Both the position numbers and the translations under genes were made by a program. The notes under the pieces were generated by a model that saw only the letters and a program-made list of their open reading frames with translations, did no database searches and was not told the DNA's origin. This document shows positions 11,860-22,923 of a stretch of 64,000 bases of DNA, in pieces. The stretch is from Acanthamoeba lenticulata (lineage: Eukaryota; Discosea; Longamoebia; Acanthamoebidae): positions 1 to 64,000 of the forward strand of contig NAVB01000231.1 of NCBI GenBank assembly GCA_002179805.1, read 5' to 3'. Positions within the stretch are counted from its first letter, which is position 1, and the number at the start of each line of letters is the position of its first letter.

Positions 11860-12744
11860 TCATGACCCAAGACGCAGGGGCATGGACGGCCACATGGCCG
11901 GCTGCTTGAGATCGCAGGCGCGGAGGAAGAGCGTGTGCATCATGCCTTCTAGTTCTTCCACCTTGCTCAAACCTTTGGCTCCAAACAGGTGTTCACGTGA
12001 GAGCCGTTCAGCAGACGTGACGGGATCGGTCGGCACCGCTCCACCTGCAACAAAGGAATGCGCACTACCGTGTTAGGGATGCAAAAGGAGACGTGGCCCA
12101 AATTCACTTCGCCTCTACCTATTGTGCTTTGTGTAACGAAGGCTCCGGTCTTGCGGGTGTAGCGTGCCTTTTTGGCTTCTTCACGCGCCTTCGCTTGTTC
12201 CTTACGCCTCTGCCAACCCAACGTAATAGAGCAAGGTTAGACACTCGAGTGGGAATGCACCATGAATCACACGTACCCGGTTCTTCTCCTTACGCCGCCT
12301 GGCGTCGCTGCGTGCGAAAAGAGCAATCGCTTCCTCGGATAGGACGTAGAAGGGTGCGCTCTCACCATCGTCCTCTACCGTTAAGTCCGTTATTCCTTCC
12401 ATTTCCTGCTCTTCTGTACCCTCAGCTTCTCCTTCCATTTCGCCCTCCTCGCTTTCTCCATCGCTATTCTCTTGGTGCTGGTGTCCATGAGCAGGGGTAT
12501 GTGCCGTGGGCGAGTGGGCTGCGAGGTGATGGAAGGGAGGGTAGTAGCCGTAGGGAAGAGAAAAAGGAACACACGCGGGCGAGTAGCATGGCGATACTAA
12601 CACGCCACAGGAACAGGGAACAGCGCCGTAGGCGAGCTGTACACCAGCTGGCGCATTCCAGGAAGGAGCATGCGGTACTATAGGCACGCTATAAAAGGCC
12701 TGCATTGGCGTGAACGGCGCAGGAGGAACCCATGGATGCGCCAT
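11860..12744 (-). CDS. Probable Gemin8 homologue (SMN complex subunit)
   Basis: Three exons in transcription order: 12744-12277, 12209-12119, 12044-11860; 247 aa, similar to human GEMIN8 (242 aa). Gemin8 links SMN to Gemin6/7 in the complex that loads Sm proteins on snRNAs. The N-terminal half is Pro/Tyr/His-rich, then comes an acidic region, a helix with an Arg/Lys/Glu cluster (ALFARSDARRRKEKNRRRKEQ), and a C-terminal block ending CDLKQPAMWPSMPLRL. That ending parallels the animal Gemin8 terminus, which I recall as CDRKQPKYWPVIPLKF, and LFGAKGLSKVEELE fits the LYG-xxA-xxIQxLE helix before it. Using a GTAGAG donor at 12118 and a TGCAG acceptor gives a 74-nt intron and restores this C-terminus; without that splice the protein ends in unrelated sequence. 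Family call is tentative because only the C-terminal third is recognisable. Confidence 0.6.
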
Positions 12745-12979
12745 AATCAAGTTGAACAAGCTCGTCTTTGTTCTCGCCTTTTCCTCTCACGTGCTGCTTT
12801 TCAGTTTCTTTTCTTATTCTGGTCTCGTGGAATTGGCAAGGAAACTCGAATTGCAGTAATGTTGTTGCTTGGCTGAAAGCGGCGACCACGACCAAACAGC
12901 CCACGCCACGCCAGCCCCACAGCGAAGCCGAGAGGAGGAGAGGTGAAGGCCTCTCTCGCTTCTGTAAAACAAGCGAAGG
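12745..12979. promoter_or_regulatory. Divergent promoter region, Gemin8-like / ankyrin gene
   Basis: A 235-nt non-coding stretch between opposed start codons. It contains no obvious TATA box. A TATAAAAG string at 12690-12697 lies inside Gemin8-like exon 1, on the strand of the ankyrin gene and about 290 nt before its start, so its role is uncertain. Confidence 0.4.
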
Positions 12980-15900
12980 ATGGCAGGTCTGTGGGAAGTG
13001 GTGGCGGCTGGGCGCTTTCGCGAGACGGCCGCCCTGCTTCAGCGTAATGAAGAAGAGGCACAGAAAGAGCTTCACCGTATCGACATGAACGGTAACACCC
13101 TTCTCCTCTTAAGCGTCCGTTCCAGCAATCCGGACACCGTTCAGCTCCTACTCGAGCGCGGGAGCCAACCGGACGCGCGCAACCGCAAAACTGGGTGTGG
13201 GCCTCTGCACGAAGCCGTACGACTTGTGGGTGTGGATGCCCTGCGTATCATCGAACTGCTGGTCGAACACGGAGCCTACGTGAACCTTCGTGATAAGGAA
13301 GTATGTGCTCGGTGCATGTGGGCAAACGACATGCTGCTTACCCCACAGTGTATTGCAGGGCCGTACGCCGCTACACATCGCGACCGAGAATGCCTTCGAA
13401 GAGGCCATTGACTACCTGCTCTCCGTTGGTGGCAATCCGACATTCAAAGACAAGAAGGGACGCAAGCCGGGACACATCGCCAAGACTCTCCCTGACCAAC
13501 ACATCTACGAGGCCTTCTTCAATTTTGAACACAAGGCCAAGCAAGAGCGTCAGCAGCCCAACAGAAAGAAGGGCGTACGGAGGAAGAAGGACCCCAATCG
13601 ACGCCTCTTCAACGCGATCCTGCTCAATCGGCTACGCGACCTGGAGGCTCTGTTGAAGGGCGGCGAGAAGGCTGGCGTGCACATTAACAGCACCAGCCAC
13701 AACGGCCACAGCCCTCTCTACCTCGGTAAGTCTCAAGTATCGTCCGACAGTATCGTCGTCTCTCTGACCATGAACATGCAGCAAGCAAGCTTGGCCATTT
13801 GGAGGCGCTGAAGCTGCTCATCAAATATGGCGCCAAGCCACACATCATGAACACAAGCGGGACGACGCCTCTACACGCCGCTGCCGAAGGTGGCCATGAC
13901 GCAGTGGTCGAGGTAGCGTTGTTTCTTCTCCCGCCTGCGCAGTAAGCCAAGCTTCTCACTCAGCGCGGCGTGTACTTGGTCAAGGTGTTGTTGCACCACC
14001 GGGCTCCTATTGATGTGCGAGATAACGACAAGAAGACGCCTCTGGACGTGGCCTTTCAAAAGGGTCGAGGCTCCACCATTCGCCTTCTGTTGAACCTGCT
14101 CCTCGTCAAGGGCCAGACCTTCTCACAGAAGCGGTACCTCAACATGCCTCACCCTCTTCACCTTCTATGACGGCCTTATGACGAGCATACGACAGGTGGG
14201 ACTGGATGTTCCGCAAGGCGACCAAGAACGGCCATGTGGACTTGATGCAGCTTGTGGTACGTCCAAGGCCAAGAGTTATCCTTCGCGGCTTGTTGCTGAT
14301 GAAAGGCCTTTCTTTTTGACTCCCCTTTTCTCGTTACAGCTGAAGTGCTCACCGTCGCTGAACATCAACGTCCAAACGCTCTCGGGTTGGTCGCCACTGC
14401 ACATTGCTGTGCGGCACGGCCAAGTCGACGCCGTAGCGTTCCTTCTTTCGCAACGAGGCATAAAGACCAATCTGGGCACCAACGACAACTGGACGCCCCT
14501 CCACGTGGCTTGCGATTACCCGCACACCGAGCGGAGGATGAAGCTCATGTCTTTGCTGCTCGCCCAAAAGGGGACCAATTCTAACATCCAGAACAGCGCA
14601 GGTTCGCTTCTGCTTATCGTCTCTTTCTTCCTTCTTTGCTTTGGAGGTGTAAAACTGACAATGGCGAACCGTTCTCAGCCTTCACGCCGCTCCACATGTG
14701 TACCAAGAAGCACGACTTGGAGGGCGTGCGGCTTCTGCTCGAGTATGGCGCTCGGCCGGACGTGAAGGATAAGAATGGCTGGACGCCGCTCTCCATCGCC
14801 TACAGCGAGAAGCAAAAGCAGAAGCAGACCGAGCAACCGGAAGACGAGAACAGCGGCTTGTCTTCAGAAGGCGATAGCGAACAGTTGGACGACATGGAGG
14901 AAATCATGCACTGCCTGATCGAGTCCGGCGCTGATCCCAACCAGTTGTCTTTCACGTCGCGCACATCGCCCCTCTACGAGGCCTGTCGCCTCGGCATGGA
15001 GAGGAGAGCCGAGATCTTGATCGGTAGGTTGCCGTCCCTTTAGCCCTCCCGGGAGGTTCATGTGGCTCATGGTGCATTCCAATCCCCCCTTGCTCAGAAC
15101 ACGGAGCCGATGTCAACTTCGTTAAGCCCGCACGAAAGATTCAAGCGGTCGGAGGTGATGCAGGACAGGATGGAGAGGGGAATCAGATGAGCCAAGCTTG
15201 GTCTGTTCTCGCCATCTCCGTCCTCAAGGAGAGATCGCCGCGCATCATCTCCCTTCTCATCGAAAAGGGCGCCCACGTCAACTTCACCAATGCCAAGGGC
15301 TACACGCCACTGCACACGGGTTAGCACTCTTCCTCCTCCGCCTTGCCTACTGCTCTTTGCTGACGTTGGAGCAACAACCACAACAGCGGTGACGCTGGCC
15401 AACTATGAGGTGGTGCGGATGCTGCTCGAAGCCGGCGCAAACCCGAACATCTGCACTGTGGACGGCGCCTCGCCCCTCTTCACGGCCTTGTGTGTGGCCT
15501 TTGGTAGTCATGCCAACCCCGGACGAAGCGAACGCGCTCCACGCTCGACGCACGAATCGGATCGTTCTGAACGCATTAGCCTGATGCCATCGTCAAGCAC
15601 CGGCAGCAAACACAACACGAACCGTAGACAGGCCGAGCTGATCATCGAGGCATTGCTTGCGCACGGCGCGCGCCCCAGCGATGACTCGCTCAAGCTGCTC
15701 AAGACTGCTCTCTACGGAAACAGCCCGTCCATTTTCATCTCGCTCCTCAAGCCTCGACCCAGCGCGGCCGGAGCTCAAGGCAACTCAGCCTCTCGTCATG
15801 AGGGAATGGAGGTCCTTGCGGAGCGCCCATCGGAGCTGCTCAACTACTTGCTCTACATGCGCAAGCGGAGCAACATTCATCTGGAGGACCTCAAGGAGCT

Positions 15901-18900
15901 GCTTTCCCTCTTCATCGACGGCCATTGTCGTTCACATGGAACCGATGATGGAGAGGACGGTGGAGAGACAACGATGGAGATCCCCTGGCGTCTTGACGTG
16001 AACGGAACCGCGGGCAGCCGCACGCCAGTCCACGATTTAGTCCTGTCCTCAGTCTTTGCAGTTGTCAACGCCAGCCGGCAGCACCAACCCCTGACCGAGC
16101 AGGCGCTCGCCACTGAGATTGAGCTCATCGCCTTCCTCGTCTCCAAGGGCGCCGCGCTGAACCAACCCGACCCGCGAACTGGCTTCACGCCTCTCACCAG
16201 TGTGGTGCTGGCGCTCGGCCTGCTCAAGGAGGCCGAAGCTCGTTACCGGGATCGACTCTTGGCCCTTGTGGGCCATCTGCTCTCCCTTGGCGCGACGCCT
16301 TCGCTCACAGCCGTGGACAGGGTTCGTTTTTGCTCGTCGCGTCCCGAAGCTCCCCTTGACACCATCTCACAACCCTTCCTCTTTCTTCTGTGCGTACGCC
16401 ACACGACAGCGCGGGCGCACATGGCTACACCACGCGGCACAGAGCTGCCCATCCGATGCGCTCGAGCGACTCCTGGGTCTGGCGCACATGCATGCTGGTG
16501 CTGCGCAGCTGCGCACGCTGGCCGATACAGGCGACGCCAACCACAGGACGGCACTCCACTTGGCACTCGCCGGAAGCCAGCTGGCGACGGTCTCGCACCT
16601 CCTCAAGGTAAGTCCTCTCCCTTAGAGTCTCACTCTCGGTTAGCCCGACTGATCAAAATCGTTCATAACAGTGCGGGGCCGATGCCAACTTGTGCGACCG
16701 CAACGGCCGATCACCCCTCATGCTCGTCTTTATGATCAAAGACTGCACCGACGCGCAGCTGCGCGAGCTCGCAGACGAGCTCGTGGCTCACGGCGCCGAC
16801 ATCAATTACCTGAACGGCTCCTACAACTTGCTCGACCTGGCCGTGCTCAAGAACAGGTGGGCGGTGGCTGATTATCTCATTGACCTGGGCGCCCAATTCA
16901 CCCAATCCGGCACACTGCGTACTTTCCCTTTTCTCTCATGAGTGCCATCAAAAGGCAGAGATGAACTCACCATGGTGTCCTCCTTTGGCGCACCATGCCG
17001 CCGCGCAGTGAGCCGTAAGAGCAGCGTACTGCGGTGGCCGGTCCTCAACATGGTGGCCTATCGCGGCAACTGCCGGCTGGCCCGGCTCCTCCTCGAAGCC
17101 AAGAGTGTTGACATCAACGACATGGACCGACACATGGTAGCATCCAGTCCCTCTAGCGTTGAACCGTTTGCATGACACAAACCACTTATCGTGTCTTGCC
17201 TTCGTCCTCTGTCTTTCTCTGTCCTCTCTAGTGGACGGCGATTCATGTCGCTGTGCTGCGCGGTGATGTTGAGATGACGCGCCTCCTGCTGGAGCACGGT
17301 GCCGACCCTTCGCAGAACACCAACCACGCGTGGAGTGTCTTGCACACAGCAGCCGCGTTCCGGCGCGCCAAGACGCCCGAGGAGATCGTCAAGCACAAGC
17401 AACGACAGCAAAAGCAGCGGGAGCAGAAGCGCGAAGCCCAGCGCAAGTGGAAGAGGGAGCAAGAGTACCGAGCCGCTGACATCGTCAGGCCGCGCCTCAG
17501 TCGACGTGCTTTTGAAGAGGCCCAGCGCAAGCGGAAGGAAGAGGAGGCCGAGCTCCTCGAGGAGGAGACCAGGTCCGACGCTGCGGCGCAGGGCAACGAG
17601 GACGTCAGCGAGCAGCTCCTTCGCTTGCTGCTGGAGAACGCCGCCGATAAGCTCGCAATCAACGGCAAGGACGAGCGCGGCCGGACGGCGCTCGACGTGG
17701 CCTTCCTCATGGGCAACATCAAGGGCGCCAAGGTGCTGGCCGCGCACGGGGGCCGCAAGCACAAATTCGGGTTCCCCGACAACAAGGGCTGGAACGGTAC
17801 GCCCGCTCCTCCCAAGTCTTGATTTGAACGGCCATGTGATTGACTCGCGCCTTGGTGTGGTCCCACAGATCTGCACCACGCGGTATCTGAGGGTGAGCTC
17901 CACACGGTAAAGGACATCCTCAAGATCCTCTCCGAGCCCGAATTCAAGCACGTAATCGACATCAACGCGGGCGACCATTTGGGCCTGACTCCTCTGGTGC
18001 GTCGACAACGCCCTGTCTCGCGGCTGAGTGTTGATCTTGTCTGACCCCAACACGAGCGCAGATGATCGCTGCGATGAAGCCCAACGCGCGCGTTGTCAAG
18101 GCGCTGCTGGCGCACGGCGCCAATCCGGCTCTGCGCGACCGCAACGGAAAGAATTGCCTCCACTACGCGCTCGCGCGCAAGAGGCGGGGTGCCGTAAAGG
18201 CAATCATGAAGGTTGCCGGCGACGACGTCGTCCTGGCGACCAACAAGGAAGGCTACTCGTGCCTCGATCTCGCCAGCAAGCAGGCCGGATCCAAGAAGAC
18301 GAGCCTCTACGACCTGGTCTCCAAGCGCGGCGCTCATGTCAAAGCGGCCGTCGAGGAGCGGCCCGAGAACAGACCCGAGGGCTGGGCGCGGCGGCCTGCG
18401 CGCGGCCAAGACGCCATGGTGTGGTCCGCGAGCAAGTCCGGCAAGGGCGTTCGGCTCGACGCCGGCGAGGTGGACTGGCGCGAGTGGCAAGAGGACTTTG
18501 TGCGCGAGCAGGAGGAATACGAGGCCGAGCAGGCCGAGTATGATCCCAGCTATGACGACAACGGAGACGATGGTCACGCCCAGGGAGCGTATCATAACAG
18601 CCATTACCTCGACTGGGCCGAGTACATGCCAGCGCCGATGCATGAAACCGTCTCGTTCGAGGCGGACGATCCTGCCTACCTCATCCACGTGCCTGCAGGC
18701 CATGCTGGTGCTGGTGATGACGATGAAGAGCCAGGCCATCCCACGCTCTATCCCATGCCGTTCCTGTCCTCGTCGTCCTTCTACCCGCCGGGCCACTACG
18801 CTGAACCCGCGGTCGGAGAGGCCTGGCCGACGGCTCAACAGGATGGCGATGACAACGACTCGTTGGCGGCGTATGGCGGAGCCGATTGGGACAACGCGGC

Positions 18901-19087
18901 CTGGACTGCCTCCGAAACGAGTCCGTTGGACCCCTGGGCCCCGCAGACCATGACCTACGCAGGCGACCCGATGGAGCAGCAACAACAGCTGCCGGTGGTA
19001 AGCTGCCCCTTCTGTGGGTCGATCTGGCCGGACACAGAGGGTGTGGTCGCCCACGCCCTCGCGGCCCACAACGCCTACCTGGGCTAG
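12980..19087 (+). CDS. Large ankyrin-repeat protein with C-terminal C2H2 zinc finger
   Basis: Fifteen exons: 12980-13300, 13359-13725, 13782-13912, 13964-14133, 14196-14256, 14340-14601, 14679-15023, 15098-15319, 15387-16321, 16410-16607, 16672-16918, 17009-17136, 17232-17796, 17869-17996, 18062-19087; 1701 aa, all phases consistent. Ankyrin repeats run from the N-terminus to about residue 1450, with classic units such as GRTPLHIATENAFEEAIDYL, GWSPLHIAVRHGQ, AFTPLHMCTKKHDLEGVRLL and WTAIHVAVLRGDVEMTRLLL. A Lys/Arg/Glu-rich coiled-coil-like insertion lies at about 17380-17580. After a long acidic, Asp/Tyr/Pro-rich low-complexity tail there is one C2H2 finger (C-x2-C-x12-H-x4-H, from CPFCGS) ending 8 residues before the stop. 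It is probably a scaffold; the partner is unknown. Confidence 0.88.
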
Positions 19088-19239
19088 GGACACGTTTCGA
19101 AGGGGGCGGAGCCTGCTTCTTCCTTCTCCCCTCTTGCTTCTAGTTCCTCCCAGCTCTATCGCCATCATGTACAAGAAGGCGCAATGAATGTGGAGAGGGC
19201 TTGAGTTGGGGTCATGCTGAGAACGACACAGCTGTGCGT

Positions 19240-20097
19240 CTAGTTGGACGGGGAAGAAGGCCCAAAGTAGGCGATGGTGCGCACTTCGATGCTCTCGCGA
19301 GGCACCGGGTTGGGGGGCGACGACGGGTCGCGGAAGGCAGTGTGGGCAACGAAGCGCGAGGTCTGGCCATCGTCGAGCGAGTCGTAGACCTTGAGGAAGA
19401 TCACCTCCCCGCGGTGCATGGAGGGGAAGTAGTAGAAGCGCTGCTCGGGGTGCATGTTGACGTAGTAGATTTCGCCCACCCGGTCGCTGTACACCAAGTC
19501 TGTGGCCACGAAGTGCTCGAGCTTGGTGGTGCGCGCATCGGCCACGGCCAAGGGCAACTCCTCGACGGGCGTCTCGCCGATAGGACGCCAAACGTTGACG
19601 AAGGCGTAGCGATTGCCGAGCCGAGTGGCCAGCTGCTCAGGGTCGGCGGTCAGATCGCGCACGCGTTGCTCGGCCGACTTGGTGGTGTAGTCGTTGTGCA
19701 CGCGGTGGACGGGCTCACGTCTGCCCTTGCTCGGCGGCGCACGGATGGTGTGGTCAAACACCTGAACCTCAGTCGCTCCAGTGGCGGCCATGACCAAGGA
19801 GACGATCTCTGGGTAGTAGAGCTTCTGGACTTGGTCGTCATCATAAAAGTCCTTCACCTCCGACTGATGCTGCTTGAGGGCAAAACCCTCACGTTCGAGC
19901 TTTGGGGCGGCTTCAGAGTCGAGCAGCGGGCGAGCGTTGAAGATGGGCACAGTCTCCCACTTGTAGTCGGCGGTCGAGATAGCGATTGAGCCGTCGGCGG
20001 GAGGGTCCATGTAGAGGACGGGCTTGCTGTCCAAGGGCGCGAGGAAGTTGAGCTGGGCGTTCACAAACGGCAGCGAGGGCTGGTTTTCGATGTTCAT
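19240..20097 (-). CDS. CmcJ/AsaB-family oxygenase-like protein
   Basis: A single uninterrupted ORF of 285 aa starting at ATG 20097. It matches the CmcJ/AsaB family found in fungal and bacterial secondary-metabolite clusters (CmcJ acts in cephamycin 7-alpha hydroxylation/methoxylation). Diagnostic blocks are RREPVHRVHNDYTTKSAEQR, NVWRPIG, PLAVADART, QRFYYFPSMHRGEVIFLKVYDS and VAHTAFRDPSSPPNPVPRES-IEVRTIAYF. The H-x-D in VHND is the likely Fe(II) ligand pair, suggesting a 2-oxoglutarate/Fe(II) oxygenase-type fold. In a window where most genes have many introns, this one has none, which fits later acquisition but does not prove it. It is divergent from the PTTG1IP-like gene. The substrate cannot be told. 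Confidence 0.88.
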   Translation of the reverse strand: MNIENQPSLPFVNAQLNFLAPLDSKPVLYMDPPADGSIAISTADYKWETVPIFNARPLLDSEAAPKLEREGFALKQHQSEVKDFYDDDQVQKLYYPEIVSLVMAATGATEVQVFDHTIRAPPSKGRREPVHRVHNDYTTKSAEQRVRDLTADPEQLATRLGNRYAFVNVWRPIGETPVEELPLAVADARTTKLEHFVATDLVYSDRVGEIYYVNMHPEQRFYYFPSMHRGEVIFLKVYDSLDDGQTSRFVAHTAFRDPSSPPNPVPRESIEVRTIAYFGPSSPSN

Positions 20098-20460
20098 CGT
20101 GTAACTGTTGAGATTGAATGAAAACTGCGTGCTTGGCTGCTCCTTTATGAGAGAGTATCCTCTCGAAGGTGGGCCGCCTAACGCCGATTCGGCGGTTTTA
20201 ACTGTTGTTCCGCCCCTTGGCTCACCTGCCTCACATTCCTCGCTCCGACTGGCGGAAGCTGCGCGTTCGAACTCGCTCTGTCAAGTTCCTGTTCACCTGT
20301 ACGACGTTCACCCGACATAACAGACCCCATCAGTTGAGTTGCGCTTGCGGGCGCACCGCCAAAGCTGATAGCGACTTCCGGCAAAATCCCGGAATGGAGC
20401 AGGGAAAGGTCTTTGGCGTTGTTCAGGTCTTTTCTGTCTTGTCTATCTGCGGGATCCAAG
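20098..20460. promoter_or_regulatory. Divergent promoter region, AsaB-like / PTTG1IP-like
   Basis: A 363-nt stretch between opposed start codons; ORFs here are short and featureless. No TATA box was recognised. The half nearest the AsaB-like gene contains GGCGGTTTTAACTG-type sequence at about 20191. A regulatory role is inferred only from position. Confidence 0.4.
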
Positions 20461-21353
20461 ATGAAGGCCGCTGTTGTGTTGGGCGTGTTGTTCGTGGTGG
20501 CCTCCTGTCTCTTCCTTTCTGCTCGGGCGATTTCATTTGGTACGAGGTGGAGAAAATTGTAAGTTGATGATGAAAAGTGTTGTTAATGTATTTGCTCAGA
20601 TAATGGAAAGATGATTCGTGTTGCTGCCCTTGATGCGGCTGTCAACAAGACCTGCGGTACGCACAAGGACTGCAGCAACTGCACGGACGACAGCTCGTGC
20701 GTGTGGTGCGAGAGCGACAACACGTGCAAGAACGGTACCTGGTATGGGCCTGATGGCGAGATCATTAAGGGCTGCAACGACTGGAGGTGGAAGCAGTGCA
20801 AGGGTACGTGACGTTCTGCCTTGAACTGTTGCTTCGCCGCTCATGGGTCATGTGGCCGTTGGGGAATCGAGCAGTGAACGGCAAGGCTGTGTTCTGGTCG
20901 GCCGTTAGCATCGCCGCGCTCTTCGTGCTGCTCTGCCTCGTGTGCAGCGTGTGCTGCTGCTACTGCTGCTACTGCCGTCGGCGCCGGTCCTACCAGCTCT
21001 ACTACGACGTCGAAGACCTCCATGGTGCGCCCACATCGTCGTTATGCTGCTCTCTTGCCTGCCTATGTTCACGTTTCCACATCCATCCAGCTCAGGAAAG
21101 GGAGGAGAGGAAACGTGAGAGCGAGGCCCGGCGTAGCGCCATGTACAAGAAGTATGGCACCCCAGGTACTGCTCGCCTTCTTCCTCACCACGCCACGTAC
21201 GTGAGATGAGGAGCAACCTCGGACTGACGGGCGCTCGAATCGCGACTGGCAGAGGAGAGGGCGCGTATGCAGCTGGACGAGTACAACAAGAAGTCCTACT
21301 ACTCGCCCGCCACAGCCCAGACCAAGAGGAACTCCATCTTCACCTCCAACTAG
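20461..21353 (+). CDS. PTTG1IP-like PSI-domain membrane protein
   Basis: Five exons: 20461-20539, 20600-20803, 20875-21024, 21091-21165, 21253-21353; 202 aa (human PTTG1IP 180 aa). Order: signal peptide (MKAAVVLGVLFVVASCLFLS), a Cys-rich PSI domain (CGTHKDCSNCTDDSSCVWCE onward), a transmembrane helix followed by a Cys/Tyr cluster (CSVCCCYCCYCRRRRS), and an Arg/Glu-rich juxtamembrane helix (EREERKRESEARRSAMYKKYG) with a Tyr/Asn C-terminus. This is the exact layout of PTTG1IP/PBF, whose C-terminal half also has a KKRREK...KYG helix. All four introns are phase 1. The acceptor for exon 4 is the first of two AGs (CCATCCAG); the second gives a stop. The cellular role in amoebae is unknown. Confidence 0.82.
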
Positions 21354-21740
21354 GCCGCGCCACGGGTGGTTATCACCGGCTTGGCGTTGTGTGTTGTGTG
21401 CTTGGGGCGTCCGTTGGGTTGACCGGCGGTCTTTACGTTGTACACCTGCTACACCATTCCATTTTTTTTTCCATACATTTTTGGCTCAAGCCACAACATC
21501 AACAACTACTTCACCACCAGTAGTTCTTGGGACGTGCTGTAGCCACAACATGGCGTGGTGATGGCCAAATGGATGAAATGTGGGAGGATCAACAGCGCCC
21601 TGTTAAGCGTGACGCTACACGGCCGCCAGCCAATGGACGCAGGTCAAAAGCCAGTGCAAAAGAGAAGGACTCAGAGCAGAGCTGGACACAGTACTTACCT
21701 TCACCAGCCCAACCCTCTACACATCGTCTACCCTCTACAC
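21354..21740. other. Spacer downstream of the PTTG1IP-like gene
   Basis: A 387-nt stretch without a supported gene. It includes the 3' UTR of the PTTG1IP-like gene and a T-rich patch at 21461-21480. Some ORF-like sequence at 21527-21790 has no recognisable content and does not splice cleanly into the small gene that follows. Confidence 0.4.
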
Positions 21741-22150
21741 ATGAGCACGGCAGGTGCGTGTGCTCTGGCGCCTGGCCACTTGCTCAAATCTAACTGGGGG
21801 GCGTGCTCAGCCGAACCGGTAGAAGTGGAGTCGGTGCCTGAGAACTCTCAAGACGGCAACGAACAGGTAAGAAGAAAGCCTTAGCTAAGGCTTGCAGGCC
21901 TAAGTTGTCCTTGAACCTGCCTTTAACCGCATGTTTGCCTTAGGTGAAGGAGGAAGTAGCTCAAGATAACGAAGAGCAAGATCAAGAGCAGCAGAAGAAC
22001 ATGCCTGCTGGAGATGTTGCTTCTTTGCAAGTAACAGGGCTGTCTGTACAAGCAACCGAAACGCCTGAGGAGCAGCAGAACAACTTGGCGGAAGCTGTTG
22101 CTCGCGAGACCCTGGCCCCTCGCCTCGGGATGGCGTGCCGCTGCTTCTGA
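21741..22150 (+). CDS. Small Glu/Gln-rich hypothetical protein
   Basis: Proposed three exons, 21741-21753, 21811-21866, 21944-22150, giving 91 aa. Donors GTGCGT and GTAAGA and acceptors CTCAG and CTTAG keep phase (1, then 0). The protein starts MSTAAEPVEVESVPEN, is highly acidic and Gln-rich in the middle (EEVAQDNEEQDQEQQKN), and ends with a short Cys-containing tail (LGMACRCF). No domain was recognised; it is probably disordered. The first exon has only 13 coding nucleotides, so an alternative start or additional upstream exon is possible. Confidence 0.45.
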
Positions 22151-22923
22151 AGATAGATGTAAGGTTACACGACCAGACAGAGCGAACATCTGAGAGGCGA
22201 CTGCTGAAGATCAAGCAATTTAAACTCACCAAAAAGTTGTCTTCAGTCTCGTTTGTTCTTTTCTTTTATTCATCCAAGGATGACTTAGCCAGCAAGTTGC
22301 TTGGTCAAGGGTGTCCTCAAGCAAGACGTCAATTAGCCTCTATTGCCTTGTCTCAGTTGGTCCCCGAATAGACAACCTACAATTGTTCCGTTTAGGCCAC
22401 TTGGTCAAGGGGAGGTTAATTCCGATTTACCCCGAAGACAGAAGAGAGAAACTGCAATAAACGGGCCAATCGAAGAGGCTTCTTAACTCCGTACGCTTGC
22501 CCGTCACGGCCGACGTCTGGGAATCTGTTCCCTCGTCATGGACAGATGCCTACATGTTCCAGCGACCCACGAACTCAGGGGCACAGTTGGGTGTATATCT
22601 CCGAGTGGAGTCTTTGATTAGAAAGGACATGTGAAGCATGTTCGCAACCACACGCCCGTTACTTCATGAAGGAGGACGCCATCGCAACGCGACTCCCCAG
22701 CTGCTTATCAGCCGGCTCTTTCACTGATGCTGACACCTGTTTGGCCGACATCGGAGGGTAGGCAGTCCTCGTCACATGTGACAATCACACGCTCTCCTGG
22801 TCCTGGTGGTGAAGGACGTTCAGCCAACGCCTCTGGTCGCTGGGACAACACCCTCCCATAAAAGAGGGCTCTCCCAACTCTGCCATACTCACCAACCACC
22901 AACTACTCAACAATAACCACCAA
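22151..22923. other. Spacer before the secreted glycoprotein gene
   Basis: A 773-nt non-coding stretch, one of the longest in the window. The first half looks like 3' UTR. The last 70 nt hold a TATA-like ATAAAAG at 22858-22864, about 60 nt upstream of the start codon of the next gene. No RNA gene or repeat was recognised in between. Confidence 0.45.
22858..22864 (+). promoter_or_regulatory. TATA-like element before the secreted glycoprotein gene
   Basis: ATAAAAG preceded by CCC, about 60 nt before ATG 22924. With an initiation site about 30 nt downstream this would give a short leader rich in CAAC/ACCA, as seen at 22890-22923. Position and sequence both fit a core promoter; function is inferred. 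Confidence 0.5.

Noticed and set aside
12093..12683. A 196-codon + strand frame opposite the Gemin8-like gene
   Set aside because: Low-complexity shadow; the minus strand splices into a coherent protein.
12690..12697. TATAAAAG as the ankyrin gene promoter
   Set aside because: It lies within coding exon 1 of the Gemin8-like gene and about 290 nt from the ankyrin start; chance is likely.
17243..19591. A 782-codon minus-strand frame
   Set aside because: It crosses the ankyrin exons and the gap into the AsaB-like gene and reads as low-complexity Arg/Leu/Val sequence; a shadow.
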